64,000 nucleotides of DNA from Streptomyces bungoensis (lineage in GTDB: Bacteria; Actinomycetota; Actinomycetes; Streptomycetales; Streptomycetaceae): the NCBI RefSeq assembly GCF_001514215.1, contig NZ_KQ948867.1, positions 134,359 to 198,358 on the forward strand. The letters run 5' to 3'. The translations under genes were made by a program, and so were the position numbers. Positions 16,798 through 25,131 of this stretch are shown here, piece after piece. The stretch's first letter is position 1; the number at the start of each line of letters is the position of its first letter. Below the pieces are notes generated by a model. The model did no database searches, was not told where the DNA came from, and saw nothing but the letters and a program-made list of their open reading frames with translations.

Positions 16798-18162
16798 TCA
16801 CCGCAGGCGCAGCGCCTCGCGGAGGGTGGTGAACAGGTCGGTCTGGTCGGTGACGCCGAGCACGCGGTACGCCTGCGGACCCTGGGCGGCGATGCGGACC
16901 TCGGTGCCGGTGTGCTCCTGGGACTGGCCCGGGGTGTTGGTCGAGTAGTTGACCTTGAGCTGCTGGCCCTCGTCGGTGACGAGCGTGGAGGACAGGCCGG
17001 GCGGGGTGGCCTCCAGGGGGACGATCTGGCTGGTGTGGCCGTGGTCGGCGGTGGTGACGACCAGGGTGTCGGGGTGCTTGGCCGCGTAGGCGCGGGCGAC
17101 CTTCACCGCGCGGTCGAAGGCCGCGGTCTCGCCGATCTGGCCGCAGGGGTCGGCGGCGTGGTCCTGCTTGTCGATCGAGGCGCCCTCGATCTGCAGGAAG
17201 AAGCCCTGCTTCGCGTGCCTGGCCTTCTGCTTGGCCTCCAGCAGCTGGATCGCCTTGGTGGCGGAGTCCGCGAGGCTCGGGGTGGTGGAGGGGCGGTTCG
17301 GGTTGGAGGTGACGCACCGCTGCGGGTCCGTGCCGCCGACCGCGGCCGCCCTGCCGGTCCACTCGGTGGGCACGTTGCCGCCGGCGAACAGACCCAGCAC
17401 CGGCTTGCCGGGCTTGGCGCTCTTCAGGCCGGCGTCGTCGGTGACGACCTGGTAGCCGAGCTGCTGCGCCTGCTGGGTGACGGTGAGGCCCTTGTACCTG
17501 CCGTCGGTGACCTTCTGCTCGAAGCGCTGCCTGCCGCCGCCGAGGAGGACGTCGACCTTGTGGTTGACGGACTGCTCGGCGATCGAGCCCGGCCCGCCGG
17601 CCGCGAGGGTGTCGGTGGGGCACTTCGCCATGTCGGCCGGGCCCTGGCAGGAGCGGTCGGTGACGTGGGAGGCGAGCACCGCCGGGGTGGCGTCGGTGAC
17701 CTCGGCGGTGGTGACGCTGCCGGTGGCGTACCCGTTCTTCTGCGCCAGCTCCAGGATGGTGCGGACGGCCTTGTCGGTGCCCGGCGTCTTGGAGATGCGG
17801 CCGTTGACCGTCTTCGTGCCGGTGGCCCAGCCGGTGCCGCTGGCGGCGGAGTCGGTGACGTAGTCCGGGGTGCCGTCGGCGTGCACCGCGTAGGTGGTGT
17901 ACGCGCCGGTGAGCGGGAACCTGTCCATGTTCAGCCGGCCGCGGGCGCCGACGGTGTAGTCACGGGCCAGCGTGATCTCCGAGTCGCCCATGCCGTCACC
18001 GATGAGCAGGATGACGTTCTTCGCCTTCCCGCCCTGGATCGCGCTCTTCGCCTGCTTCTCGCCGTCGAAGGCGCCGGCGGTGGTGGTGACCGCCACGGCG
18101 GCGGTGGTGGCGGCGACCAGCGCGGTGGCGACCGTGAGGTGACGGCGGATGGGTCTGGGCAT
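16798..18162 (-). CDS. secreted alkaline phosphatase (PhoA type)
   Basis: 454 residues from ATG 18162. The N-terminus is a signal sequence (RPIRRH, then hydrophobic residues 8-29). The metal site begins with VILLIGDGMG, the phosphorylated Ser is in TDSAASGTGWATG, and later ligands are in IEGASIDKQDHAAD, VVTTADHGHT and the His of QEHTGTEV. It releases phosphate from organic monoesters outside the cell. The length is close to other actinobacterial PhoA enzymes. Degenerate 11-base repeats upstream suggest PhoP control. It sits just upstream of ppa in the same direction, 140 bases apart. Confidence 0.93.
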   Translation of the reverse strand: MPRPIRRHLTVATALVAATTAAVAVTTTAGAFDGEKQAKSAIQGGKAKNVILLIGDGMGDSEITLARDYTVGARGRLNMDRFPLTGAYTTYAVHADGTPDYVTDSAASGTGWATGTKTVNGRISKTPGTDKAVRTILELAQKNGYATGSVTTAEVTDATPAVLASHVTDRSCQGPADMAKCPTDTLAAGGPGSIAEQSVNHKVDVLLGGGRQRFEQKVTDGRYKGLTVTQQAQQLGYQVVTDDAGLKSAKPGKPVLGLFAGGNVPTEWTGRAAAVGGTDPQRCVTSNPNRPSTTPSLADSATKAIQLLEAKQKARHAKQGFFLQIEGASIDKQDHAADPCGQIGETAAFDRAVKVARAYAAKHPDTLVVTTADHGHTSQIVPLEATPPGLSSTLVTDEGQQLKVNYSTNTPGQSQEHTGTEVRIAAQGPQAYRVLGVTDQTDLFTTLREALRLR

Positions 18163-18231
18163 GAAACGACTCCTTGGGGCGCCCGGCGGGCGGGTGCGGG
18201 GAACGGAACGGGAGTCAGATCACCAGGTGTT

Positions 18232-18260
18232 GGCAAAGCACGGGTAAATGGCTGGTCGAG
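18232..18260 (-). promoter_or_regulatory. candidate PHO-box-like repeats ahead of alkaline phosphatase
   Basis: On the minus strand CTCGACC, ATTTACC and CTTTGCC start every 11 bases. The streptomycete PHO box is built from 11-base direct repeats with a GTTCACC core; these copies match it at 4, 5 and 4 of 7 positions. The position, 70-100 bases before the start codon, is appropriate. Confidence 0.35.
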
Positions 18261-18432
18261 GAGGCGTATCCAGTACATGACACGCCTGAGCGGCCGGGAC
18301 CCCCGTGAGCCGGGGGGCGGTGAGGCGATGGGGTACCGAGCGGCCCGGGAGCCGAGGCCGAAGGGCCCTGCGCTACGCGTCCGCGCGCGCGGAGAGTGGA
18401 GGGAGAGTCCTCCCGAGGAGGTGAGCCCGGTG

Positions 18433-18741
18433 ATGTACTGGAACGGCGGCGGCTGGGCGTGGATGGCCCTCATGCCCCTGGTGTGGATCGCGCTGATCGC
18501 CCTGGCCGTGTGGGCGGTGATCCGCCTCACGCACGGCCCCTCCTCCGACCGCGGTGACCGCGGCGAGCGCGGCCACGGCCGGAACGGCTGGGAGCACTGG
18601 GAGGCTCCGGGCCGGGAGCAGGGGCACCGGGAGACCCCGGAGGAGATCCTCGACCGCCGCTACGCCTCCGGCGAGATCGACACCGACACCTACACCCAGG
18701 CCCGCGAGCACCTCGCCGCCCACGCGCCGAGGCCGCGCTGA
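18433..18741 (+). CDS. small SHOCT-domain membrane protein
   Basis: 102 residues from ATG 18433; an adjacent GTG at 18430 fits the GAGGAGG ribosome site slightly better. One strong membrane helix at residues 6-30 (WAWMALMPLVWIALIALAVWA), a Gly/Arg/His-rich linker, and a C-terminal SHOCT motif (EEILDRRYASGEIDTDTYTQ). SHOCT domains are short oligomerisation modules on many bacterial membrane proteins. The role is unknown. Confidence 0.8.
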   Translation: MYWNGGGWAWMALMPLVWIALIALAVWAVIRLTHGPSSDRGDRGERGHGRNGWEHWEAPGREQGHRETPEEILDRRYASGEIDTDTYTQAREHLAAHAPRPR

Positions 18742-18829
18742 CCGAAGGGTCCCGACCGCCGGCCCGTCCGGGGCGGAGGGGGCCACGCCACCGTGGCCCA
18801 CCGTCGAAGAGCCGCCCCGGACGGGACCG

Positions 18830-20299
18830 TCACTGGCCGGTGCGCGTCCTCGGGGTGGCGCGACGGTTCCGCGAACCGCCTCGACCGCCCCGGCCGCGAC
18901 CGGCCCCTGCCGGGCGTTCACGCCGCTCGGCGGCGGCCGGCGCGGGGACCGGGATGGTGACGGGCACGCCGGAGGGCATCCGGGCGCCGGTGATGCGGCC
19001 GAGTTCGGCCTCGCCGGGACGGACCCGTGCGCTCGCCGCGGTGATTCCGGCGTCGGCCACCATGCGGTCCACCGCACGCCGCTGGTGCGGCAGGACCAGG
19101 GTGACGACGGTGCCGGACTCACCGGCGCGGGCCGTACGGCCGCCTCGATGCAGGTAGTCCTTGTGGTCGGCGGGCGGGTCGACGTTGACGACGAGGTCGA
19201 GGCCCTCGACGTGGATGCCGCGCGCGGCGACGTTGGTCGCGACCAGGACGGTGACGTGGCCGTCCTTGAACTGGGCGAGAGTCCGGTTCCGCTGCGGCTG
19301 GGACTTGCCGCCGTGCAGCGCCGAGGCGCGCACCCCGACGGACAGCAGGTGCTTGGCCATCCGGTCCACGGCGTGCTTGGTGTCCAGGAACATGATCACG
19401 CGTCCGTCGCGGGCGGCGATCTCGGTGGCGGTGGCGTGCTTGTCGGCGTCGTGCACGTGCAGCAGATGGTGCTCCATGGTGCTGACGGCCCCGGCCGAGG
19501 GGTCGACCGAGTGCACGACGGGGTCGTGCAGGTAGCGGCGCACCAGGAGGTCGATGTTGCGGTCCAGCGTGGCCGAGAACAGCAGCCGCTGCCCGCCGGA
19601 CGCGACCTGGTCGAGCAGTGCGGTCACCTGGGGCATGAAGCCCATGTCGGCCATCTGGTCGGCCTCGTCCAGGACGGTGACACCGACCTGGTCGAGCCGG
19701 CAGTCGCCCCGCTCGATGAGGTCCTTGAGCCGTCCGGGGGTCGCGACGACGACCTCGGCACCGCCGCGCAGCGCACTCGCCTGCCGGCCTATCGACATGC
19801 CGCCCACCACGGTGGCGAGGCGCAGCCGCAGGGCGCGGGCGTAGGGGGTGAGGGCGTCGGTGACCTGCTGGGCCAGTTCCCGGGTGGGGACGAGGACCAG
19901 GGCGAGCGGCTGCCGGGCCTGGGCCCGCTGCCCGTGCAGCCGGGCGAGCACCGGCAGGCCGAAGGCGAGCGTCTTGCCCGAGCCCGTGCGACCGCGCCCC
20001 AGGACGTCCCGGCCCGCGAGCGCGTTCGGCAGTGTGGCCGCCTGGATCGGGAAGGGGACGGTCACGCCTTCGCTGCGCAGGGCGGTCAGCAGCTCCGCGG
20101 GCATGTCCAGTTCGTCGAACATCTCGACCGGCGGGAGCGGTTCGGTGAGGGTGACCGGCAGGGCGAATTCGCGGGGGCGCGCGGCGGAGCGCGACGCTCC
20201 CTGGCCGCCCGCGCGGCTGTCGGCCGAACGGGGGTTTCGGCGTCGTGTCTCCTGTGCCCGGGAGTGGCCGAAACGGGTGGATGAGCGGGTGCGGCTGAT
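18830..20299 (-). CDS. DEAD-box ATP-dependent RNA helicase, apparent ATC start
   Basis: 489 residues if read from ATC at 20299, the codon placed nine bases after a perfect AGGAGG (20309-20314). The product would begin ISRTRSSTRFGHSR. All helicase motifs are present: Q motif (FPIQ), motif I GRTGSGKT, PTRELA, TPGR, DEAD (VLDEADQM), SAT, ATNVAARGIHV and HRGGRTAR. The C-terminus is an Arg/Gly-rich RNA-binding tail. The protein unwinds structured RNA and is typically paired with the cold-shock gene, which lies just upstream. In-frame conventional starts (GTG 20371, ATG 20449) have no ribosome site. An ATG-to-ATC change at the start is the simplest reading. Confidence 0.9.
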   Translation of the reverse strand: MSRTRSSTRFGHSRAQETRRRNPRSADSRAGGQGASRSAARPREFALPVTLTEPLPPVEMFDELDMPAELLTALRSEGVTVPFPIQAATLPNALAGRDVLGRGRTGSGKTLAFGLPVLARLHGQRAQARQPLALVLVPTRELAQQVTDALTPYARALRLRLATVVGGMSIGRQASALRGGAEVVVATPGRLKDLIERGDCRLDQVGVTVLDEADQMADMGFMPQVTALLDQVASGGQRLLFSATLDRNIDLLVRRYLHDPVVHSVDPSAGAVSTMEHHLLHVHDADKHATATEIAARDGRVIMFLDTKHAVDRMAKHLLSVGVRASALHGGKSQPQRNRTLAQFKDGHVTVLVATNVAARGIHVEGLDLVVNVDPPADHKDYLHRGGRTARAGESGTVVTLVLPHQRRAVDRMVADAGITAASARVRPGEAELGRITGARMPSGVPVTIPVPAPAAAERRERPAGAGRGRGGRGGSRNRRATPRTRTGQ

Positions 20300-20410
20300 G
20301 GGGGGAACCCTCCTCGATGCGGCACGTATCGAGGAATTCCTCGGGGCGGTACGGAGCCGCGCGAGGTTCACGAGGATTCGCAAGAGCGAGCCGAACGGAA
20401 TACGGAAACG

Positions 20411-20447
20411 GGCTGGGACCCGCACCCCAAGAGTGCGGGCCCCAGCC
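20411..20447 (-). terminator. terminator of the cold-shock gene
   Basis: GGCTGGG-a-CCCGCAC (20411-20425) and GTGCGGG-c-CCCAGCC (20433-20447) form a 14-base-pair stem with one mismatch. A second perfect hairpin, CGCGAGCC/GGCTCGCG, lies at 20456-20475. Both are just after the csp stop. Confidence 0.65.
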
Positions 20448-20489
20448 ACGTGATGCGCGAGCCGCGGGGCTCGCGACGATCGCGTCAGA

Positions 20490-20693
20490 TCAGGCGGGAA
20501 CGATGTTCTCGGCCTGCGGGCCCTTCTGGCCCTGCGTGACGTCGAAGGTAACCTTCTGGCCTTCCTGAAGCTCGCGGAAGCCGGAGGTGGCGATGTTCGA
20601 GTAGTGGGCGAACACGTCAGCGCCGCCGCCGTCCTGCTCGATGAAGCCGAAGCCCTTTTCCGCGTTGAACCACTTCACGGTGCCAGATGCCAT
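20490..20693 (-). CDS. cold-shock protein
   Basis: 67 residues from ATG 20693. It is a single cold-shock domain with both RNA-binding motifs: KGFGFI (RNP1) and DVFAHYS (RNP2 position), start MASGTVKWFNAEKG. It binds single-stranded RNA as an RNA chaperone. It is followed by the DEAD-box helicase gene in the same direction with two hairpins between them, an arrangement known for SCO3731-SCO3732 (from memory). Confidence 0.97.
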   Translation of the reverse strand: MASGTVKWFNAEKGFGFIEQDGGGADVFAHYSNIATSGFRELQEGQKVTFDVTQGQKGPQAENIVPA

Positions 20694-20866
20694 ATTGAAT
20701 CTCCCTTGGGGGGCAGTGCCGGATTCCGCACTTTACGGATCCGAGTCGCCGCGATGATCACCCCTCCGGAAAGATCCGGAAAGCTCTGCAAAGAAACAAG
20801 TAGCAAGTACGAGTCTCTGGTAACCAAAACTGCAACTGCTATCACGCTAACACAGTCCCGCTGCAA
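20694..20866 (-). promoter_or_regulatory. csp promoter and long 5' leader
   Basis: On the minus strand TTGCAG (20866-20861) and GATAGC (20843-20838) are 17 bases apart, giving a start near 20831 and a leader of about 138 nt. The leader is less GC-rich than its surroundings and contains repeated TTTCCGGA/TCCGGA blocks. Long structured leaders are usual for cold-shock genes. Confidence 0.45.
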
Positions 20867-20946
20867 ACCCCACGGGTTTCAGGCGTACGTGGGAAACACG
20901 CAGAAACCTTCACCCGGCGGCAGTACACAACTCTGTGCCGGCGGCA

Positions 20947-21285
20947 CTAGATTTCCGGGCCGTGCTCGTCCAGCTTCCGGCGCATCTCCTCGTTCGAGCG
21001 GAGGGCGTCGTCCAGCCGGTCCTCCAGGTGGACGATGCGGCACGCGGCCTCGACGGGCGTCCCTTGGTCCACGAGCTCACGGGCGCGGGCGGCGACCCGC
21101 AACTGGCGCCTGGAGTACCGCCGGTGGCCGCCTTCCGAGCGCAGCGGCGTGATCAGCTCGGCCTCGCCGACGGCCCGGAGGAACGCGGGAGTGGTGCCGA
21201 GGACGTCGGCGGCCCGCCCCATGGTGTAGGCGGGGTAGTCGTCATCGTCGAGATTGCCGGCGACAGGGGGGTTCTCGGCGGGCAT
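20947..21285 (-). CDS. MerR-family HTH regulator (short form)
   Basis: 112 residues from ATG 21285 following an AAGGTGCC ribosome site. The HTH occupies residues about 20-65 (YTMGRAADVLGTTPAFLRA and the wing SEGGHRRYSRRQL), with a C-terminal helical stretch (VHLEDRLDDALRSNEEMRRK) that probably dimerises. It has no effector domain and no conserved Cys, so it is not a metal sensor of the usual MerR type. It lies upstream of, and codirectional with, the cold-shock gene. Confidence 0.85.
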   Translation of the reverse strand: MPAENPPVAGNLDDDDYPAYTMGRAADVLGTTPAFLRAVGEAELITPLRSEGGHRRYSRRQLRVAARARELVDQGTPVEAACRIVHLEDRLDDALRSNEEMRRKLDEHGPEI

Positions 21286-21494
21286 GGCACCTTCGTTCCG
21301 GAGTCACCACAACCCTAACCCCGGCGGACGAGCACATGTGGTCCGGCCATGACAGATTTCCGCGGCACGCCCGGTGGGTCCCCGGCCGTGGCCGGGGAGC
21401 CACCGGGCGCCGTCGGTCAGACGTGCCCGAAGAGCAGGCTGCCGGGCGCCTCCGGGTCAGCGACGGGCGCGGCATGCCGGTACCGCGGGTGGTG

Positions 21495-24146
21495 TCACGG
21501 CGCCTGCGTCCTCCAGATGCCGCGGCCGTGCGTGGCCACGTACACCTGGCTGCCGTCCGGGCTCGGCGACAGGTAGACCGCCGGCGAGGTGGGCAGGTTC
21601 GTGCCCAGGCGCGCCCAGTGGCCCGCCGAGGTGCTGGTGAACACGCCCAGGTCGGTGGCGACGACGAGCGTCCCGCCCTTGGTGATCAGCGCGGCGTTGG
21701 CCGGGGCGTCGGGGAAGGAGTCCGAGGCCGAGGCGTCGCCGCTGACGTCGGCCCAGGTGGCGCCGCCGTCCGTGGTCCTCCAGACGTGGCCGTAGCCGGC
21801 GCCCGGGCCCTCGTTCCAGTGCCGCGAGAAGCCGTTGACCACCGCGTACACCGTCCTGCCGGAGGCGTCGGACGGGTCGATGGTCAGGCCGGAGACGTAG
21901 CGGCTCGGGAAGGCGGCGGGCAGGTCCACCTGGTGCCAGGAGCCGCCGTGGTTGGTGGCGATGCCCCGCCCGAAGGTGCCGTCGACCCGGGAGCAGGGGC
22001 CGCACCAGGCCGCCCACGTCACGTGGTCGCGGCTGGCGATCGCCGTGGCGGAGTGGCCGGCGCCCAGGTCGTACAGCTTGGTCCAGTCGGCGCCGGAGGT
22101 GCTCTTCCAGGTCTGGGTGTTGCCCCAGACGTACTGGCCGCCCGCGACCCACAGGCCGTTCGGGTCGGTCTCGTCCGCGCCGAACGGGGCGATGAAGCGG
22201 GCCCCCGGGTCGCCGGGCGCGATGTCGGTGATCACGTCCTCGGAGCCGTCGTCGCTGGCGGTGTAGCCGCAGTTGTTCGTGATCTGCAGGGCCAGGTCGA
22301 CGTACTCGCCGACCGTCTGGCAGCCGTTGTCCGGGTTGACCAGCTGGTCGCCGCCGTCACCGCCGAACGGGGAGACCATCTTCCCGTCGGGGTTCAGCTG
22401 CTGCCCCTGGTAGGTGGCGCCCTTGGGCGCGAGCAGCGAGACGCCGTTGTCCTGCAGGCCGCCCCAGACCGCCTCGCCGCTGCCGTCGGTCATCTTCCCC
22501 GCGCGCACCGAGTAGTACTGGAGGTTGCGCAGCGTGCCGGACTCGTTGAGGTTGCGCCAGCCGGCGGCGGTCTGCGCGGTGGGCCGGGCGTAGGCGCCGC
22601 CGTCGTTGCCGACGAACACCTCCGGCATGCCGCCCTTCCACTGGGAGAGGGCGAGGGCGTGCTGGTCGGAGTGCATCACGTCGCCGTCGCAGGAGTTCGC
22701 GGCCGGGTCGTACGAGAAGCACTTCATGCCGAAGTCCCAGTAGCGGCCGATCGCCTTCCAGGTGGCGCCGCCGTCCCGGGACTCGAACATCTCCTCGAGG
22801 CCGAGGTAGACGTGGTTCGGGTCGGTCGGGTCGACCGCGATGACCTGGTCGTACCAGGCCTGCGAGCCGGGCTGGTAGCCGGTCCCGATCTCGTTGACCT
22901 TCATCGCGGAGCCGGACGTGGACAGCGACGAGGAGGTGGCGATCTGCTTGAACGAGCCGTTCGCGTTGCCGCTCTGGCTGACGTACACGCCGGCGAGGAC
23001 GGAGTACACCCCGGAGCCGGAGGACTTGTTGAGGAGCTTGGGGGACTCCATAGAGACGTACAGCCTGCTGCCGTCGGCCGCGTAGGCGAAGGCGGCGTTG
23101 CCGATCTCGGCGGGGTTGATCGCCCCGGTCGGGTTGGCGCGCTTCCAGGTGGTGCCGGCGTCGTCGGAGTAGTAGAAGCCGTTGTAGTCGGCGCCGCTGC
23201 GCCAGGCCACGTTGGCCAGCAGCTTCTTGCCGCCGCTGCCGGGCTGCACGGCGACGTCGTTGGCGATGTCCGCGTAGTGGCTGTCCACTCCGCAGCCCAC
23301 CCCGCTGATGCCGACACCCGCGCAGGGAGCGAGGACCTTCGTCCAGGCCGCGTCCTGTCCGGCCGACAGCGGCCGCCGGAAGAGGCCGTGCGAGGAGGCC
23401 GCGAAGACGTAGCCGGCGGCCTTGTCGAAGGTGACGGTGTGGATGGAGGCGGAGTCCAGTTCCGTACCGCCCACCTTGTCGCCCTCGCCGAAGGTGCCGG
23501 TGACCGGGTCGGCGAGCCGGTAGACGCCGCTGCCCAGGTAGTTGTCGGACGCGGTGGTCGCCTCGCCGGTGGCCAGCCACAGCGAGCCGTCGGGCCCGAC
23601 CGCGAGGGCGCCCACGGACAGGGCGGGCAGCCGGTCGGCGATCGGCGTCCAGGTCTTTCCGTCGTCGGTGGAGCGGAACACACCGCCGCTGGCGGCGCCC
23701 GCGTAGACCACGCCCTGGTGCGTCGGGTCGGTGGCCAGCGCGGCGATGCGGCCCGCCGAATGGCCCGCCCCACCGCCGGAGTTGGAGGCCGAGTGGTCGC
23801 GGTAGTGCAGCGCGTCCTCGTTGTAGGGCGAGGTGGTGACCTCGGACCAACCGCCGGACCTCACCGGCATGTTCTTGATGTGCGCCCAGGCGTCGGCGTA
23901 CGCGCCCGGCGCGACCTGGTCGCTGGGGGACAGCCTCGGCTCGTTGAACGCGTCGAGGGACTCCATCAGTTCGTGGGACTCGTCGCCCGCCGTGTCGTGG
24001 CGGCTCGATCCCGTCCCGTCCGCTCCGTACGCGGTGACGGATCCCGTCCCCGCTATCAGGAGCGCGGCGGCGACCAGGGCGAACGCCGCCCGACCGCCGC
24101 TCTCCGCTCCGCGGCGCGGTCTGCGCCGTGCGGAATACACACGCAT
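21495..24146 (-). CDS. large secreted BNR/Asp-box beta-propeller protein (sialidase-like)
   Basis: 883 residues from ATG 24146 with GGAGAC upstream. Residues about 20-45 are a signal peptide (FALVAAALLIAGTGSVTAYG). The rest is a repeated beta-propeller with Asp-box motifs: STDDGKTW, SDDAGTTW, SRDGGATW and TTDGGATW are all visible, each following a strand with a conserved Trp or Tyr. Such proteins bind or cleave glycans, but the sialidase Arg triad cannot be assigned by eye, so no enzyme activity is claimed. It is a single gene with its own promoter. Confidence 0.85.
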   Translation of the reverse strand: MRVYSARRRPRRGAESGGRAAFALVAAALLIAGTGSVTAYGADGTGSSRHDTAGDESHELMESLDAFNEPRLSPSDQVAPGAYADAWAHIKNMPVRSGGWSEVTTSPYNEDALHYRDHSASNSGGGAGHSAGRIAALATDPTHQGVVYAGAASGGVFRSTDDGKTWTPIADRLPALSVGALAVGPDGSLWLATGEATTASDNYLGSGVYRLADPVTGTFGEGDKVGGTELDSASIHTVTFDKAAGYVFAASSHGLFRRPLSAGQDAAWTKVLAPCAGVGISGVGCGVDSHYADIANDVAVQPGSGGKKLLANVAWRSGADYNGFYYSDDAGTTWKRANPTGAINPAEIGNAAFAYAADGSRLYVSMESPKLLNKSSGSGVYSVLAGVYVSQSGNANGSFKQIATSSSLSTSGSAMKVNEIGTGYQPGSQAWYDQVIAVDPTDPNHVYLGLEEMFESRDGGATWKAIGRYWDFGMKCFSYDPAANSCDGDVMHSDQHALALSQWKGGMPEVFVGNDGGAYARPTAQTAAGWRNLNESGTLRNLQYYSVRAGKMTDGSGEAVWGGLQDNGVSLLAPKGATYQGQQLNPDGKMVSPFGGDGGDQLVNPDNGCQTVGEYVDLALQITNNCGYTASDDGSEDVITDIAPGDPGARFIAPFGADETDPNGLWVAGGQYVWGNTQTWKSTSGADWTKLYDLGAGHSATAIASRDHVTWAAWCGPCSRVDGTFGRGIATNHGGSWHQVDLPAAFPSRYVSGLTIDPSDASGRTVYAVVNGFSRHWNEGPGAGYGHVWRTTDGGATWADVSGDASASDSFPDAPANAALITKGGTLVVATDLGVFTSTSAGHWARLGTNLPTSPAVYLSPSPDGSQVYVATHGRGIWRTQAP

Positions 24147-24256
24147 GCACTGTCTCCGGCTTCTTCGGCGTAAGCCGCGGCCGCCCCTACGGCCGCACTT
24201 GATCTCCTACTGCCGAGCGCCGGAACCGTACTCCCGTGCCCTGCCCCAACCACAGG

Positions 24257-24284
24257 GTCTTACAGCGAATTTATAGTCTGACAA
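24257..24284 (-). promoter_or_regulatory. candidate promoter of the BNR-repeat gene
   Basis: On the minus strand TTGTCA (24284-24279) is 16 bases from TAAGAC (24262-24257), inside an AT-rich island (24260-24300). It would give a leader of about 100 nt before ATG 24146. Confidence 0.4.
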
Positions 24285-24438
24285 ACGTAACGATTGCCAA
24301 AAATGGCCTCGTTCGCCATGTCGCCTTATTCGGTGCAGCGCGGCCGCCCGTTCTTCCGTTACTGGCGACCGGCCCAGGCGCGCCGACTCCGGGCCCCCTC
24401 GGGTGCCGCCGGGCGGCACACCTCCTATTATCGAACAT

Positions 24439-24795
24439 GTGAACGACCCCCGTCCGCCGACCCGTCTCGACATGCTGCGCTTCGCCCGCCGTGTCGTGGA
24501 GCAGCAGGCCGTGCGGCAGCTGGCCCTCATCGACCGGTGGATCGCGGACGAGGAGCAGCGGGAGGTGGAGCTGCGGGCGGCCCGGGCCCGGCGGGCGAGG
24601 GCGGCGGACTGGCTGATCCAGTACGGCCTGAGCAGGGCGAACGTGGACGCGGTGCACGCCGGTGACTGCTGGGCGGCGAAGCGGAGCGGGCGGTGCCGGC
24701 CGGTGACCCGGGAGCAGGCGGTGGAGGCGCTGCGGCAGCAGGTTCCGGCGTGCCCGCACTGCCGTCCGGACACCGAGCTGGGCGTCCTGGATTAG
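24439..24795 (+). CDS. DUF6233 domain protein
   Basis: 118 residues from GTG 24439. The sequence has the Streptomyces DUF6233 pattern: an N-terminal helical stretch (RLDMLRFARRVVEQQAVRQ), a long charged coiled-coil-like helix, then a Cys-containing C-terminal part (HAGDCWAAK and CPHC). Many paralogues occur per genome. The function is unknown; the terminal Cys/His residues could bind metal (inference). Confidence 0.82.
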   Translation: MNDPRPPTRLDMLRFARRVVEQQAVRQLALIDRWIADEEQREVELRAARARRARAADWLIQYGLSRANVDAVHAGDCWAAKRSGRCRPVTREQAVEALRQQVPACPHCRPDTELGVLD

Positions 24796-25131
24796 GAGCT
24801 GCCGCTGTTACTCACTTTCGGGTGAACGCGTTCCGGGTGACGGGGTGGCGGGCGCTGGCGGATGGTTGCCTGGGGCCCTTAATTTCGGGCGTGCCGCCCG
24901 CGAGACCCCGTCAACATCGAGCATTCAGGACATAAATGGTCATTGAATGCGAGAGTTACAGAAATCTGCCGGATCAGTAATACCCTTCGCATTTTCCTCA
25001 CAACGCGGAGGTGCGGGGTGCAGGGTGTGGCTGTGCGGCCGGCCGGTCGTACACCAGCACAGCGCACCCGCCTGACCTGCCGTTCCACGGCTGCGTCGGC
25101 CGGGTGTGGGCACCCTCGAAGGGGGACCGAA
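24796..25131 (+). promoter_or_regulatory. intergenic region ahead of lamin-tail gene, with inverted repeat
   Basis: No gene is seen. An AT-richer island (24880-25000) includes GCATTCA (24920-24926) and TGAATGC (24943-24949), a perfect seven-base inverted repeat with a 16-base centre that could be an operator or hairpin. A GGGGGA ribosome site for the next gene is at 25121-25126. Confidence 0.35.
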
